Positions 33,907 through 42,780 are shown, numbered from the stretch's first letter. The stretch: 64,000 nt of DNA from Georgenia wutianyii (GCF_006349365.1 NZ_CP040899.1:1488001-1552000), one strand, 5' to 3'. Notes: generated from the letters alone by a model not told the origin. Made by a program: numbers and translations.

Positions 33907-34713
33907 TCAGGGACGTGCCGCGGCGGGGCCGGGGCGGGTGAGGGTGGCGGGCGTCGGGTCGGACGGCCGCACGAGGCTGAGGGTGGGGGAGCCGCCGGGG
34001 GAGTCGAAGACCTCGGCGGTGACCCCGTAGACGCGGTGGATGAGCTCGGGGGTGATGACGTCGGCCGGCGTCCCGAAGGTCACGGTGCCTCCCGCGACCA
34101 CGGCCACCTGGTCCGCCCAGCGCAGCGCCTGGGTGAGGTCGTGCATGGTGACGACGACGATGTGGCCGTCCGTGGCGTGCCGGCGCAGCACGTGCATGAC
34201 CGTGAGCTGGTGGCCCAGGTCGAGGGCCGAGGTGGGCTCGTCGAGGAGCATGACGGGGGCGTGCTGGGCGACGACACGCGCCACCTGGACGAGCTGGCGC
34301 TCACCGCCGGACAGACGCGCGTAGCTGCGGTCGGCGAGGTGGGCGACGTCGAGGCGCTCCAGGGCGGCCGCCGTGCGCACGTCGACCGGCCCGGCGGCCG
34401 GGGTGGCCCGCGCGCCGACGGCGACGACGTCGCGTACCCGCAGCTCGTTCGGGGCGTAGCTGTCCTGCGTCATGTAGGCGAGCACCTCGGCCAGCCGGCG
34501 TGGGCGCAGGCGGTGGAGGTCGGCCTCCCCGTAGCGCGCGGTGCCGCTGGACGTGACGCCGCTGCCGACGATGGCGGACAGCAGGCTCGACTTGCCCGCG
34601 CCGTTGGGGCCGACGAGCCCGAGCAGCGTCCCCGGCGGCAGGGCGGCGCTCACCGGCTCGAACAGGGGCCGGCCGCGGTGGGCGACGAGACGGTCGAGGA
34701 CGAGGTCGGTCAT
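33907..34713 (-). CDS. ABC importer ATPase (FecE/HmuV-like)
   Basis: A 268-residue ATPase with Walker A G-P-N-G-A-G-K-S-S (about 36), signature L-S-G-G-E-R-Q (about 140), Walker B V-M-L-L-D-E-P-T-S-A-L-D and a switch His in V-T-M-H-D-L-T. The ~25-residue tail after V-T-A-E-V-F is extended. Its ATG overlaps the permease stop (TCATG on the plus strand) and 11 bases separate it from the binding protein. Confidence 0.93.
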   Translation of the reverse strand: MTDLVLDRLVAHRGRPLFEPVSAALPPGTLLGLVGPNGAGKSSLLSAIVGSGVTSSGTARYGEADLHRLRPRRLAEVLAYMTQDSYAPNELRVRDVVAVGARATPAAGPVDVRTAAALERLDVAHLADRSYARLSGGERQLVQVARVVAQHAPVMLLDEPTSALDLGHQLTVMHVLRRHATDGHIVVVTMHDLTQALRWADQVAVVAGGTVTFGTPADVITPELIHRVYGVTAEVFDSPGGSPTLSLVRPSDPTPATLTRPGPAAARP

Positions 34714-35771
34714 GCGGTCCGCCGGGACAGGAGCAGGGCGAGGAACACCGGGGCGCCGACGACGGCGCTCACCGCACCGGTCTGGACGACCGCCGTCGTG
34801 GAGACCGCCCGGGCGGCGGTGTCGGCGAGGACGAGGAACAGCGAGCCGCAGACGACCGAGATGGGCAGCAGCAGGGAGTGCTTGGCGCCGATGACGAGCC
34901 GCACGGCGTGGGGCACGACGAGCCCGACGAAGCTGATGACCCCGGAGACCGCGACGGCCGCACCGGTGACGAGCGAGGCGACCAGCAGGAGGACGAGGCG
35001 GGTGCGGTGGACGTCGTAGCCGGAGGTGGCCGCGACGTCGTCGCCGAGGAGCAGGGCGTCCAGCGCCCGGGTGCGGGTGAGGAGGAGCGCGAGGCCCAGC
35101 ACGATGGGCACGACCGCCATCGCCGCGTGGTTCCACGTCCGCAGCTCGAGGTCACCGGCGAGCCAGAAGACCGCGCCGCGGGCGAGTGCGTCGTCCTTGG
35201 CGTTGGCGACGAGCACGGAGATCACCGCGCCGGCGAAGGCGTTGATCGACACGCCGACGAGGATGAGGGTGTAGGTGCTCGCCCCGCGGTTCGCGTGGAG
35301 CACCGCCTGGAGGGCGAGCGCCACGGCCAGGCTCCCGGCGAACGCGGCGAGCGGCACACCCCACTGGAGCGACCCGCCCAGGCCGAGGGTGATCCCGGCG
35401 ACGGCGCCCACGGCGGCGCCGGAGGACACGCCCGTGACGCCCGGGTCGGCGAGCGGGTTGCGGAACACCGCCTGCATGACGACGCCGACCCCGGCCAGCG
35501 CCCCGCCGACGAGGACGGCGACGACGATCCGGGGCAGCCGGATCGACCACACGACCGTGCTCACCTGGGAGGAGTCGGGGGCCACGAGGGCGGCGCGCAC
35601 CGCCTCGAGGGGGTCCAGGCGCAGCGTGCCGAGGCCGACGCTGAGGAGGACGGCGAGGACGAGCGCGAGAGCGGCTGCGCCACCGAGCCACAGCGCCCTG
35701 CGCGAGCGTCGCCGGGGGAGGACCGGGTGCGCCGTCGTCGTCGTGTGTGACGGGCTGTCCAGCTGGGTCAT
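34710..35771 (-). CDS. FecCD-family ABC importer permease
   Basis: A 353-residue permease with ten predicted membrane helices. It contains R-L-P-R-I-V-V-A-V-L-V-G-G-A-L-A, N-P-L-A-D-P-G-V-T-G-V-S-S-G-A, and G-V-I-S-F-V-G-L-V-V-P-H-A-V-R, the standard landmarks of BtuC/FhuB/HmuU permeases. ATG 35771 has GAGGACC nearby and gives a usual-length protein; a codon at 35813 would add 14 residues. It is first in the importer operon and divergent from cpfC. Confidence 0.92.
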   Translation of the reverse strand: MTQLDSPSHTTTTAHPVLPRRRSRRALWLGGAAALALVLAVLLSVGLGTLRLDPLEAVRAALVAPDSSQVSTVVWSIRLPRIVVAVLVGGALAGVGVVMQAVFRNPLADPGVTGVSSGAAVGAVAGITLGLGGSLQWGVPLAAFAGSLAVALALQAVLHANRGASTYTLILVGVSINAFAGAVISVLVANAKDDALARGAVFWLAGDLELRTWNHAAMAVVPIVLGLALLLTRTRALDALLLGDDVAATSGYDVHRTRLVLLLVASLVTGAAVAVSGVISFVGLVVPHAVRLVIGAKHSLLLPISVVCGSLFLVLADTAARAVSTTAVVQTGAVSAVVGAPVFLALLLSRRTA

Positions 35772-35819
35772 CGAGGTCCTCGGGCGGGGGGAGGGAACGG
35801 TCCAACCTGGCACATCGAC

Positions 35820-35846
35820 TTCATCAGATCAAGTTCTTCGTCAGAT
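35820..35846. promoter_or_regulatory. Direct repeat in the importer/cpfC divergent promoter
   Basis: TTCATCAGAT (35820-35829) and TTCGTCAGAT (35837-35846) lie 17 bases apart, ending two bases before a -10-like TACGGT (35849-35854) for cpfC. Two sites nearly two helical turns apart suit a regulator shared by heme synthesis and import. No IdeR/DtxR-type palindrome is visible. Confidence 0.45.
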
Positions 35847-35891
35847 GTTACGGTGAGCGCATCCCCGTCCCCCGGTTCCTGGAGCCCACCG

Positions 35892-36998
35892 ATGCCCGCG
35901 CCCTCCGTCACTCCCTACGACGCCCTCCTCGTGTGCTCCTTCGGAGGGCCGAACGCCACCGAGGACGTCGTGCCCTTCCTGCGCAACGTCGTGCGCGGCA
36001 AGGGGGTCCCGGAGGAGCGGCTGGAGCAGGTGGGCGAGCACTACTTCGCCTTCGGCGGGCGCAGCCCGATCAACGAGCAGAACCTCGCGCTGCGCGCCGC
36101 GCTCTCCGGGGAGCTGCAGCGGCGGGGGCTCGACCTCCCCGTGCTCTGGGGCAACCGCAACTGGCACCCCTACACGGTCGACACGCTGCGCGACGCGCAC
36201 GCCTTCGGCGCGCGGCGCATCATCGTCCTCGTCACCAGCGCCTACGCCTCGTACTCCGGCAGCCGCCAGTACCGCGAGCACCTCGCCGCCGCCGTCGCCG
36301 AGCTCGACGCCGAGACGGGCGGCGCCGGCCTGGAGATCGACATCATCCGGCCCTTCTTCAACGACCCCGGCTTCGTCGACGCCAACACCGCCGCCGTCCT
36401 GCGCGCCGTCGAGGAGCTCCCCGCCGGTGAGGGCCTGCACATCGCCTACGTCACCCACTCCATCCCCGACACCATGCAGGACGCCTCGGCCGTCACCGGC
36501 CCGGGCTACCGCGAGCAGCACGAGGACGTCCGCAGCGTCATCGACGCCGCCCTGCGCGAGCGCGGGCTGGAGGTCACCTCCTCGCTGTCCTACTGCTCGC
36601 GCTCGGGCGACCCCCGCACGCCGTGGCTGGAGCCCGACGTCAACGACCACCTCGCCGAGCTCGCCGAGTCCGGCGTCCGCCGCGTCGTCATCGCGCCGAT
36701 CGGGTTCATCTCCGACCACATGGAGGTGGCCTGGGACCTCGACACCGAGGCGATGGAGACCGCGCGCGAGCTCGGCCTGCACGCCGCCCGCGCGGCCACG
36801 GCCGGCGTCGCGCCGGAGTTCGTCGGCGGGATCGTCGACCTCGTGCTCGAGCGTGCGGCGCGTGAGCGTGGGGAGGACCCGGAGGTCGTCGTGCGCGGCG
36901 ACCTGCCCGCCTTCCCCGACGTCGCCCCTCCCGGGAGCTGCCGCATGCGCCACGGCGAGGTCACCGGCATCCCCGTCCTCGCCGGCCCCGCCGACTGA
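35892..36998 (+). CDS. cpfC: Coproporphyrin III ferrochelatase
   Basis: A 368-residue ferrochelatase-family enzyme. Landmarks are C-S-F-G-G-P-N, H-Y-F-A-F-G-G-R-S-P-I-N, V-T-S-A-Y-A-S-Y-S-G, Y-V-T-H-S-I-P-D-T-M (the catalytic His), C-S-R-S-G-D-P and I-A-P-I-G-F-I-S-D-H-M-E-V. In actinobacteria this enzyme inserts iron into coproporphyrin III. I chose ATG 35892, preceded by GGAG; the GTG at 35853 lies inside the apparent -10 box and cannot be the start. chdC follows 159 bases later. Confidence 0.93.
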   Translation: MPAPSVTPYDALLVCSFGGPNATEDVVPFLRNVVRGKGVPEERLEQVGEHYFAFGGRSPINEQNLALRAALSGELQRRGLDLPVLWGNRNWHPYTVDTLRDAHAFGARRIIVLVTSAYASYSGSRQYREHLAAAVAELDAETGGAGLEIDIIRPFFNDPGFVDANTAAVLRAVEELPAGEGLHIAYVTHSIPDTMQDASAVTGPGYREQHEDVRSVIDAALRERGLEVTSSLSYCSRSGDPRTPWLEPDVNDHLAELAESGVRRVVIAPIGFISDHMEVAWDLDTEAMETARELGLHAARAATAGVAPEFVGGIVDLVLERAARERGEDPEVVVRGDLPAFPDVAPPGSCRMRHGEVTGIPVLAGPAD

Positions 36999-37009
36999 CC
37001 CCGCCCCCG

Positions 37010-37075
37010 CTCGACCCACCCAACCCCCAGCCCCAGCCCCCCCAGCCCCACCCCCCACCCCCCACCCCCTCTCCC
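37010..37075. repeat. C-rich low-complexity tract between cpfC and chdC
   Basis: About 65 bases almost wholly of C with some A and G on the plus strand, followed by two copies of GCCGACTTC (37082 and 37100). The tract is untranslated. It may fold poorly and affect transcription or ribosome access between two linked heme genes. Confidence 0.8.
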
Positions 37076-37157
37076 GCGAGAGCCGACTTCCGCTCGACAG
37101 CCGACTTCTGTGCGGGACCGGACCTCACCACCACCCACCTGCCGAGGAGCGCCCTCC

Positions 37158-37838
37158 ATGTCCGACCAGCCCACCAGCGCCTACGTGATGTACAGCGTCT
37201 TCCGTGCGGTCCTGCCGCTCCCGGAGGACGACGCCGCCCGCGGCGCGATGGTCAGCGAGGCGCTCGAGTCGGTGGAGTCGGTGCCCGGCCTCACCGTGCG
37301 CGGCTGGTACGACGTCGCGGGCTTCCGCGCCGACGCCGACGTCATGGTGTGGTGGTGGGCCGAGGACGTCGAGGCGGTGCAGGAGGCCTACCACCGGCTG
37401 CTCGCCAGCCGCCTCGGTGCGGTCCTCGAGCCGGTGTGGTCCCAGGTGGGCACCCACCGCGAGGCGGAGTTCAACCGCTCCCACCTGCCCTCGTTCATCA
37501 TGGGCGAGGAGCCGCGCGGCTACCTGTGCGTCTACCCGTTCGTCCGCAGCTACGAGTGGTACCTCCTGCCGCCCGAGGAGCGCAGCACGATGCTGCGCGA
37601 GCACGGGCTGGCCGCCCGCGACTACGGGGACGTCCGCGCGAACACGATCTCCTCGTTCGCGCTCGGGGACTACGAGTGGCTGCTCGGCTTCGAGGCCGAC
37701 GACCTCGGCCGGATCGTCGACCTCATGCGCGAGCTGCGCAACACCGAGGCGCGCCGCCACGTCCGTGAGGAGGTCCCGTTCTTCACCGGGCCGCGCCGCG
37801 AGCTCGGCGACCTCATCGACCGCCTCCCGCGGGGCTAG
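37158..37838 (+). CDS. chdC: Coproheme decarboxylase
   Basis: A 226-residue member of the ChdC/HemQ family, the usual actinobacterial length. The signature [18 protein letters not shown] is at about 125-142, with the family's reactive tyrosine at Tyr126 by my count. A second core segment, [17 protein letters not shown], follows. It turns coproheme III into heme b by two oxidative decarboxylations, completing the route begun by CpfC. I start at ATG 37158, near GAGGAGCG. Confidence 0.93.
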   Translation: MSDQPTSAYVMYSVFRAVLPLPEDDAARGAMVSEALESVESVPGLTVRGWYDVAGFRADADVMVWWWAEDVEAVQEAYHRLLASRLGAVLEPVWSQVGTHREAEFNRSHLPSFIMGEEPRGYLCVYPFVRSYEWYLLPPEERSTMLREHGLAARDYGDVRANTISSFALGDYEWLLGFEADDLGRIVDLMRELRNTEARRHVREEVPFFTGPRRELGDLIDRLPRG

Positions 37839-37882
37839 CACCGCACTCGTCGGTGGGTGGGGCGTGGGTGCTTGACCGACCG

Positions 37883-37898
37883 TCGAACGCGTGTTCGA
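37883..37898. promoter_or_regulatory. SOS (LexA) box of the Rv2578c-like gene
   Basis: TCGAAC-GCGT-GTTCGA, a perfect palindromic match, 8 bases before the GTG at 37907. Confidence 0.93.
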
Positions 37899-37906
37899 CT
37901 TGACGG

Positions 37907-38944
37907 GTGCGGTGGGACGGGCAGGACATCACGGAGGACGACGGCGCGGCGCTGCCCGGGCTGCGGCGGATGGCCGGGCTGCTGCGCACCGTGCGCACGC
38001 CGGAGTTCGCCGGCATCACCTTCCACGAGGTGGCCGCGCGCTCGGTCCTCAACCGCGTGCCCGAGGGCTCGCGGATGCCGTTCCGCTGGACGGTCAACCC
38101 GTTCCGCGGGTGCAGCCACGCCTGCGTCTACTGCTTCGCCCGCGCCACCCACCGGTACCTCGACCTCGACACCGGCGCGGACTTCGACTCCCAGATCATC
38201 GTCAAGGTCAACGCCGCGGAGGTGCTGCGCCGGGAGCTGGCCAAGCCGTCGTGGGCCCGCGAGCAGGTGGCGCTGGGCACGAACACCGACCCCTACCAGC
38301 GGGCCGAGGGCCGCTACCGCCTCATGCCCGGGATCATCCAGGCCCTCGCGGAGTCCGGGACACCGCTCTCGATCCTCACCAAGGGCACCCTCCTGCGCCG
38401 TGACCTCCCGCTCCTGCGCGAGGCCGCCGGCCAGGTGCCGGTGTCCCTCGGGGTCTCCCTCGCCTTCGCCGACGAGGAGCTCCAGCAGCTCGTCGAGCCC
38501 GGCACCCCGACCCCGCGCGCCCGCCTCGACCTCGTCCGCGCGATCCGCGACGCCGGCCTGGAGTGCCACGTCATGGTCGCGCCCGTCCTGCCCTGGCTCA
38601 CCGACTCGCGCGAGCACCTCGACGCGCTCCTCGGCGCCGTCGCGGACGCCGGGGCGACGTCGGCCACCGTCTTCGCCGCGCACCTGCGCCCCGGGGTGCG
38701 GGACTGGTACCTCCAGTGGCTCCGGCAGCACCGGCCCGCGCTCGTCGCCGACTATCGGCGGCTGTACGGCCGCGGCTCCTACGTCCCCACCGAGTACCGC
38801 ACCTGGCTCGCCGAACGGGCCCGGCCGCTCCTGCGCGCGCACGGGCTGGACCGACCCTCGGCCCTACGCCTGCCGGACGACAGCGCCCCCGCCGAGCCCG
38901 CAGCGCCGGCGCCCGCGCCGCCCGCCCAGGCGGCGCTCTTCTGA
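37907..38944 (+). CDS. Rv2578c-family radical SAM protein, SOS-controlled
   Basis: A 345-residue radical SAM enzyme. The cluster-binding cysteines are in G-C-S-H-A-C-V-Y-C-F-A-R (Cys69, Cys73, Cys76), a C-x3-C-x2-C motif. Further core strands are G-T-N-T-D-P-Y-Q and S-I-L-T-K-G-T, with an Ala/Pro tail. The arrangement matches the spore-photoproduct-lyase-like Rv2578c family, whose reaction is unknown. The perfect LexA box immediately upstream puts it in the damage response, and as I recall Rv2578c is also SOS-linked in Mycobacterium tuberculosis. GTG start at 37907. Confidence 0.88.
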   Translation: MRWDGQDITEDDGAALPGLRRMAGLLRTVRTPEFAGITFHEVAARSVLNRVPEGSRMPFRWTVNPFRGCSHACVYCFARATHRYLDLDTGADFDSQIIVKVNAAEVLRRELAKPSWAREQVALGTNTDPYQRAEGRYRLMPGIIQALAESGTPLSILTKGTLLRRDLPLLREAAGQVPVSLGVSLAFADEELQQLVEPGTPTPRARLDLVRAIRDAGLECHVMVAPVLPWLTDSREHLDALLGAVADAGATSATVFAAHLRPGVRDWYLQWLRQHRPALVADYRRLYGRGSYVPTEYRTWLAERARPLLRAHGLDRPSALRLPDDSAPAEPAAPAPAPPAQAALF

Positions 38945-38945
38945 C

Positions 38946-39674
38946 TCAGGCGTCGGCGGTGAGCGGGGGCAGGGTCTCCCCGCGCGCCTCGGCGAGCGAC
39001 ATCCGGTAGCGGCGCCCGCGGTCCCACGGCCGCGTCCAGCCGAGCTCGTCGAAGACTCCGTCGAGCAGGTTGCCGGTGAACCCCCAGACCCACCCGCCGC
39101 TCACGGCGAACCCCGCGCTGCCGTGACCGCGGATCGTCACGGTCGCGCGGCACGCGGGGTCGAGCAGCCCGCCGACGGGCAGGCGCAGGGTGTGGAGCAC
39201 CTCCCCGGGCTCGACGTCGTCCTGCCCGGTCGCGTCGCCGCACCACCCGACGACGGGCGTGACGACGAACCGGCTGATCGGCACGGCGACCGGCGCCAGC
39301 AGCCCGAGGACCTCGACCCGGTCGGCGGCGAGGCCGATCTCCTCGTGCGCCTCGCGCAGCGCGGTCTGCGCGGGGCCGGCGTCCTGCGCGTCGGCGCGGC
39401 CGCCCGGGAGGGCGATCTGGCCGGGGTGGTGGCGCAGCAGCGGCGAGCGCTGGACGAGGAACAGGTCCAGACCCGGGAAGCCGGAGCCGGGCGCCGTCGT
39501 CGGGGTGAAGAGGAGGAGGACCGCGGCGGGCCGGTAGTCGCCCTGCGTCCGCGGGTCGAACCGGTGCACCTCGGCGGGGGGCCCGAGCCCACCCGCGGCG
39601 GCCCGTGCGACGAGCCGGTCGAGGTCCGCGCGCGCCGTCGCCTGATCCCGGTCCACGGCGTCACCATAGGTCAC
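38946..39674 (-). CDS. NUDIX hydrolase, CoA-pyrophosphatase-like
   Basis: A 242-residue NUDIX protein. The stretch V-Q-R-S-P-L-L-R-H-H-P-G-Q-I-A-L-P-G-G-R is the NudL/NUDT7 signature, followed by T-A-L-R-E-A-H-E-E-I-G-L, the Nudix-box core with its metal-binding glutamates. Relatives cleave CoA to 3',5'-ADP and phosphopantetheine. GTG 39674 overlaps the stop of the upstream sugar-dehydrogenase gene (GTGA); a second GTG lies at 39656. Confidence 0.87.
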   Translation of the reverse strand: MTYGDAVDRDQATARADLDRLVARAAAGGLGPPAEVHRFDPRTQGDYRPAAVLLLFTPTTAPGSGFPGLDLFLVQRSPLLRHHPGQIALPGGRADAQDAGPAQTALREAHEEIGLAADRVEVLGLLAPVAVPISRFVVTPVVGWCGDATGQDDVEPGEVLHTLRLPVGGLLDPACRATVTIRGHGSAGFAVSGGWVWGFTGNLLDGVFDELGWTRPWDRGRRYRMSLAEARGETLPPLTADA

Positions 39675-40840
39675 CGCGGCCGCCCGGTGAGCCACGCCTC
39701 GTCGACGGCGAGGACCTGGTCGTCCGCCGGGCCGGGGTTCCCGCGGAAGGTGTTGGAGGTGAGGATCCACAGCCGCCCGTCCGGGGCCACCGCGACGGTG
39801 CGCAGGCGGCCGTACTCGCCCTCGAGGAGCCGCGTCGGCTCCCCGCCGTCGAGCGGCACCCGCCACAGCGACTCCCCGCGCAGGGCGGCGACCCAGACGG
39901 CGTCGTCGGTCACCGCGAGCCCGCTCGGGGAGGCGTCGGCCGGGCGCCAGGTGACGAGCGGGTCGGTGAACCGCGCGTCGCCGCCGTCACCCTCGACCTG
40001 CGGCCACCCGTAGTTGGCGCCCGGCTCGACGGCGTTGAGCTCGTCCCACGTGTCCTGCCCGAACTCCGAGGCGAACATCCGACCGTCGGCGTCCCACCCC
40101 AGCCCCTGGACGTTGCGGTGCCCGAGCGACCACACGGGCGAGCCCTCCTGCGGGTTCCCGGGCGCGGGCGCGCCGTCCTCGTCGACCCGCAGGATCTTGC
40201 CCCCGAGCGAGTCCGGGTCCTGGGACGTCGAGGGCTGGGCGGCGTCGCCGGTCGCGACGTAGAGGTGACCGTCCGGCCCGAACTCGATCCGCCCACCGGA
40301 GTGGTAGGTCTCGCGCGGGATGCCCTCGAGGACGACGACGTCGGGCCGCAGCTCCTCACCCTCGAGCACCATGCGCAGCACCCGGTTGTCGGTGGCGGTC
40401 GTGAGGTAGACGAAGACGCGGCCGTTGCCGGCGAAGCCGGGGGAGACGGCGATGCCGAGGAGGCCCGACTCGTCGTCCGCGTCGACGCCGGCCACTGTGG
40501 CGAGCTCGCGCGGCTCCTCGCCGGGCACGAGGTGGAGCACCCGGGCGGTGCGCCGCTCGGTGACGAGCGCCGAGCCGTCGGGCAGGAAGGCCAGGCCCCA
40601 GGGGACGTCGAGGCCGGTGGCGACGACCTCCGGCTCCCGCGGCGCTGCGGTGCTCGGGCTCGCCGTGGGCGCGGCCGTCGGCTCGCGCGTCGCGGCCGTC
40701 CCCGTGGCGGGCGGTGTCGGCGCGGGTGTCTCGTCCGGCCCGGCGCCGCACGCGGCGAGGACGACGACGGCGAGGAGCCCTGCCGTCGTCGTCCTCGCCC
40801 TGCGGAACGCGTCAGAAGACGGGCTTGCCACCGGTGACAC
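39671..40840 (-). CDS. PQQ-dependent glucose/sorbosone dehydrogenase-type lipoprotein
   Basis: A 389-residue lipoprotein (signal ending L-A-A-C, about residue 31) with a Thr/Pro-rich linker and a six-bladed beta-propeller of the GSDH family. Motifs include V-P-W-G-L-A-F-L-P-D-G-S, S-G-G-R-I-E-F-G-P-D-G-H-L-Y-V-A-T-G-D and G-H-R-N-V-Q-G-L-G-W. It probably oxidises aldose sugars outside the membrane; PQQ use is inferred from the family. Its GTG start overlaps the end of the short-chain dehydrogenase gene by 29 bases. Confidence 0.85.
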   Translation of the reverse strand: MSPVASPSSDAFRRARTTTAGLLAVVVLAACGAGPDETPAPTPPATGTAATREPTAAPTASPSTAAPREPEVVATGLDVPWGLAFLPDGSALVTERRTARVLHLVPGEEPRELATVAGVDADDESGLLGIAVSPGFAGNGRVFVYLTTATDNRVLRMVLEGEELRPDVVVLEGIPRETYHSGGRIEFGPDGHLYVATGDAAQPSTSQDPDSLGGKILRVDEDGAPAPGNPQEGSPVWSLGHRNVQGLGWDADGRMFASEFGQDTWDELNAVEPGANYGWPQVEGDGGDARFTDPLVTWRPADASPSGLAVTDDAVWVAALRGESLWRVPLDGGEPTRLLEGEYGRLRTVAVAPDGRLWILTSNTFRGNPGPADDQVLAVDEAWLTGRPR

Positions 40841-41678
40841 CGAGGACCGTGCCCGAGACGTAGCTCGCGTCGTCGCTGGCGAGGAAGACGAAGGCCGGGG
40901 CGACCTCGACCGGGTGCCCGGCCCGCCCGAGCGGGGTGTCCGCCCCGAAGGACTCCAGCGACTCGGCCGGCTTGGTGGACGGCTGCAGCGGGGTCCAGAT
41001 CGGGCCCGGCGCCACCGCGTTGACGCGGATCCCCTTCGGGCCGAGGTCGGAGGCGAGGTTGACGGTGGCGTTGTTGATCGCCGCCTTGGTCGACGCGTAG
41101 TCCAGCAGGGTGTCGGAGGGCTGGAAGGCCTGGATCGAGGTGCAGTTGATGACGCTCGAGCCGGGCGCCAGGTCCTCGAGCAGCGCCCTGGTCAGCCAGA
41201 AGACGGGGAAGACGTTCGTCTCGAAGGTCTGGCGCAGCTGGGCGTCGCTGACGTCGGCGAGGGAGTCCTGCGCCATCTGGAAGCCCGAGTTGTTCACCAG
41301 GACGTCGATCCCGCCGAGGCCCTCGACGGCGGCCCGGGCGAGGGCGATGTTCGCCTCCTCGGTGCGCTGGTCGGTGGGGACGAGCACGCAGCGGCGCCCG
41401 GCGGCCTCGACGTGCCGGCGCGTCTCCTCGGCGTCGTCCTGCTCAACCTCGAGGTAGGAGATCGCGACGTCGGCGCCCTCCTTGGCGAAGGCGATCGCCG
41501 TCGCCCGGCCGATGCCGGAGTCGCCGCCGGTGATGAGGGCACGCTTGCCCTCGAGGCGGCCGCGGCCGACGTAGCTCGTCTCGCCGTGGTCGGGCACCGG
41601 GTCGAGCTGGTCCGTCCGGCCGGGCCACTGCTGGCTCTGCCTGGGGAAGTCCTTCATGGCGTCGGTGTCGATGTCCAT
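40812..41678 (-). CDS. Short-chain dehydrogenase/reductase (YghA/GsiB-neighbour type)
   Basis: A 288-residue SDR. A ~45-residue N-terminal extension (Q-S-Q-Q-W-P-G-R-T-D-Q-L-D-P-V-P-D-H-G-E) is typical of the YghA-like group. Then come I-T-G-G-D-S-G-I-G-R-A-T for cofactor, N-N-S-G-F, catalytic Ser in I-N-C-T-S-I-Q-A, and Y-A-S-T-K. The substrate is unknown. I choose ATG 41678, placed eight bases after GAAGG; ATG 41687 has no spacing to that site. Confidence 0.9.
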   Translation of the reverse strand: MDIDTDAMKDFPRQSQQWPGRTDQLDPVPDHGETSYVGRGRLEGKRALITGGDSGIGRATAIAFAKEGADVAISYLEVEQDDAEETRRHVEAAGRRCVLVPTDQRTEEANIALARAAVEGLGGIDVLVNNSGFQMAQDSLADVSDAQLRQTFETNVFPVFWLTRALLEDLAPGSSVINCTSIQAFQPSDTLLDYASTKAAINNATVNLASDLGPKGIRVNAVAPGPIWTPLQPSTKPAESLESFGADTPLGRAGHPVEVAPAFVFLASDDASYVSGTVLGVTGGKPVF

Positions 41679-41742
41679 GCGATCCATCCTTCGGGCGGGC
41701 GACGGATCGCGCATCCGGAGCGGTGCCGTACGCTGCCCGGCC

Positions 41743-42780
41743 ATGGAGCCGTTCACCCTGCACGACGGGGACCTCACCCTCAGCGTCCCCACCCCCGAGG
41801 ACGTCGACCGCGTGACCGAGGTCTGCCAGGACCCCGAGGTCCAGCGGTGGACCATCGTGCCCTCGCCCTACGGGCGCCAGGACGCGGTGGACTTCGTCGA
41901 CGGGTTCGTCGCCGGCGGCTGGGCGCGGGGCGACAACTTCACGTGGGCGATGCGCCGCGGCGGGCGACTGGTCGGCATGGTGGGCGTCTCCCGCTCCGCG
42001 GGGAGCGGGGAGATCGGGTACTGGACCGCACCGGAGGCCCGCGGCGCCGGGCTGACCACCCGCGCCGTCGGGCTCGTGCTCGACGCCGCCTTCGGCCCGC
42101 TCGGGATGGAGCGCGTGGAGTGGCGCGCCCACGTGGGCAACTGGCCCTCCTGGCGGGTGGTGTGGCGCCACGGGTTCCGCCGCGAGGGGCAGGTCCGCGG
42201 GGACGGGGTGCACGGCGCAAAGCGCGTCGACCAGTGGATCGGCACGCTCCTGCGCGACGACCCGCGCGAGCCGGCGACCCCGTGGGACGGACCGGACCCG
42301 GTCACCGGCGTCGTGCCCGCAGACGTCACGGGCCGCGACCCCGACGCGCTCGTCCGGCAGTTCCACGAGCACTTCGGCGTGCCGGTCGCCCGCGACGCGC
42401 CCTCGGTGGACCGGGAGCGCGTCCACCTGCGCATGGCACTCGTGGCGGAGGAGCTCGCCGAGCTCGTCACGGCCGTGTACGGCGAGACGGCGGGGGAGGC
42501 GGTCGCCGCCGGCTTCACCCGCGCGGTGGCCGCCGACGACGGCGCGCGGGACACCGTCGCCGCCGCCGACGCGCTCGCCGACCTCGTTTACGTCCTGTAC
42601 GGCATGGCCCAGGAGTGCGGAATCCCGCTGCCCGCCGTGCTCGCCGAGGTCCACGCGGCGAACCTCTCCAAGCTCGGCCCGGACGGCGCCGCGCTGCTCC
42701 GCGAGGACGGCAAGGTGCTCAAGGGCGAGGCGTACCGCGCCCCCGACGTCGCCGCCGTGCTCGCCCGCGCCCAGCGCTGA
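41743..42780 (+). CDS. GNAT acetyltransferase fused to MazG-like nucleotide pyrophosphohydrolase
   Basis: A 345-residue two-domain protein. Residues 1-175 form a RimJ/RimL-type GNAT domain: W-T-I-V-P-S-P-Y, E-I-G-Y-W-T-A-P-E-A-R-G-A-G, and a closing W-R-H-G-F-R-R-E-G. Residues ~205-345 form an all-alpha NTP-pyrophosphatase domain with the metal-binding E-E-L-A-E-L and D-A-L-A-D-L helices, then A-N-L-S-K-L-G-P-D-G. The MazG-like half could cleanse damaged nucleotides. I know of no common fusion of this kind. Divergent from the SDR gene. A TACGCT box (41729-41734) is eight bases before the ATG. Confidence 0.83.
   Translation: MEPFTLHDGDLTLSVPTPEDVDRVTEVCQDPEVQRWTIVPSPYGRQDAVDFVDGFVAGGWARGDNFTWAMRRGGRLVGMVGVSRSAGSGEIGYWTAPEARGAGLTTRAVGLVLDAAFGPLGMERVEWRAHVGNWPSWRVVWRHGFRREGQVRGDGVHGAKRVDQWIGTLLRDDPREPATPWDGPDPVTGVVPADVTGRDPDALVRQFHEHFGVPVARDAPSVDRERVHLRMALVAEELAELVTAVYGETAGEAVAAGFTRAVAADDGARDTVAAADALADLVYVLYGMAQECGIPLPAVLAEVHAANLSKLGPDGAALLREDGKVLKGEAYRAPDVAAVLARAQR

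Noticed and set aside
35772..35891. IdeR/DtxR iron box in the importer/cpfC promoter
   Set aside because: No TTAGGTTAG-type palindrome is present; only the TCAGAT direct repeat is seen.
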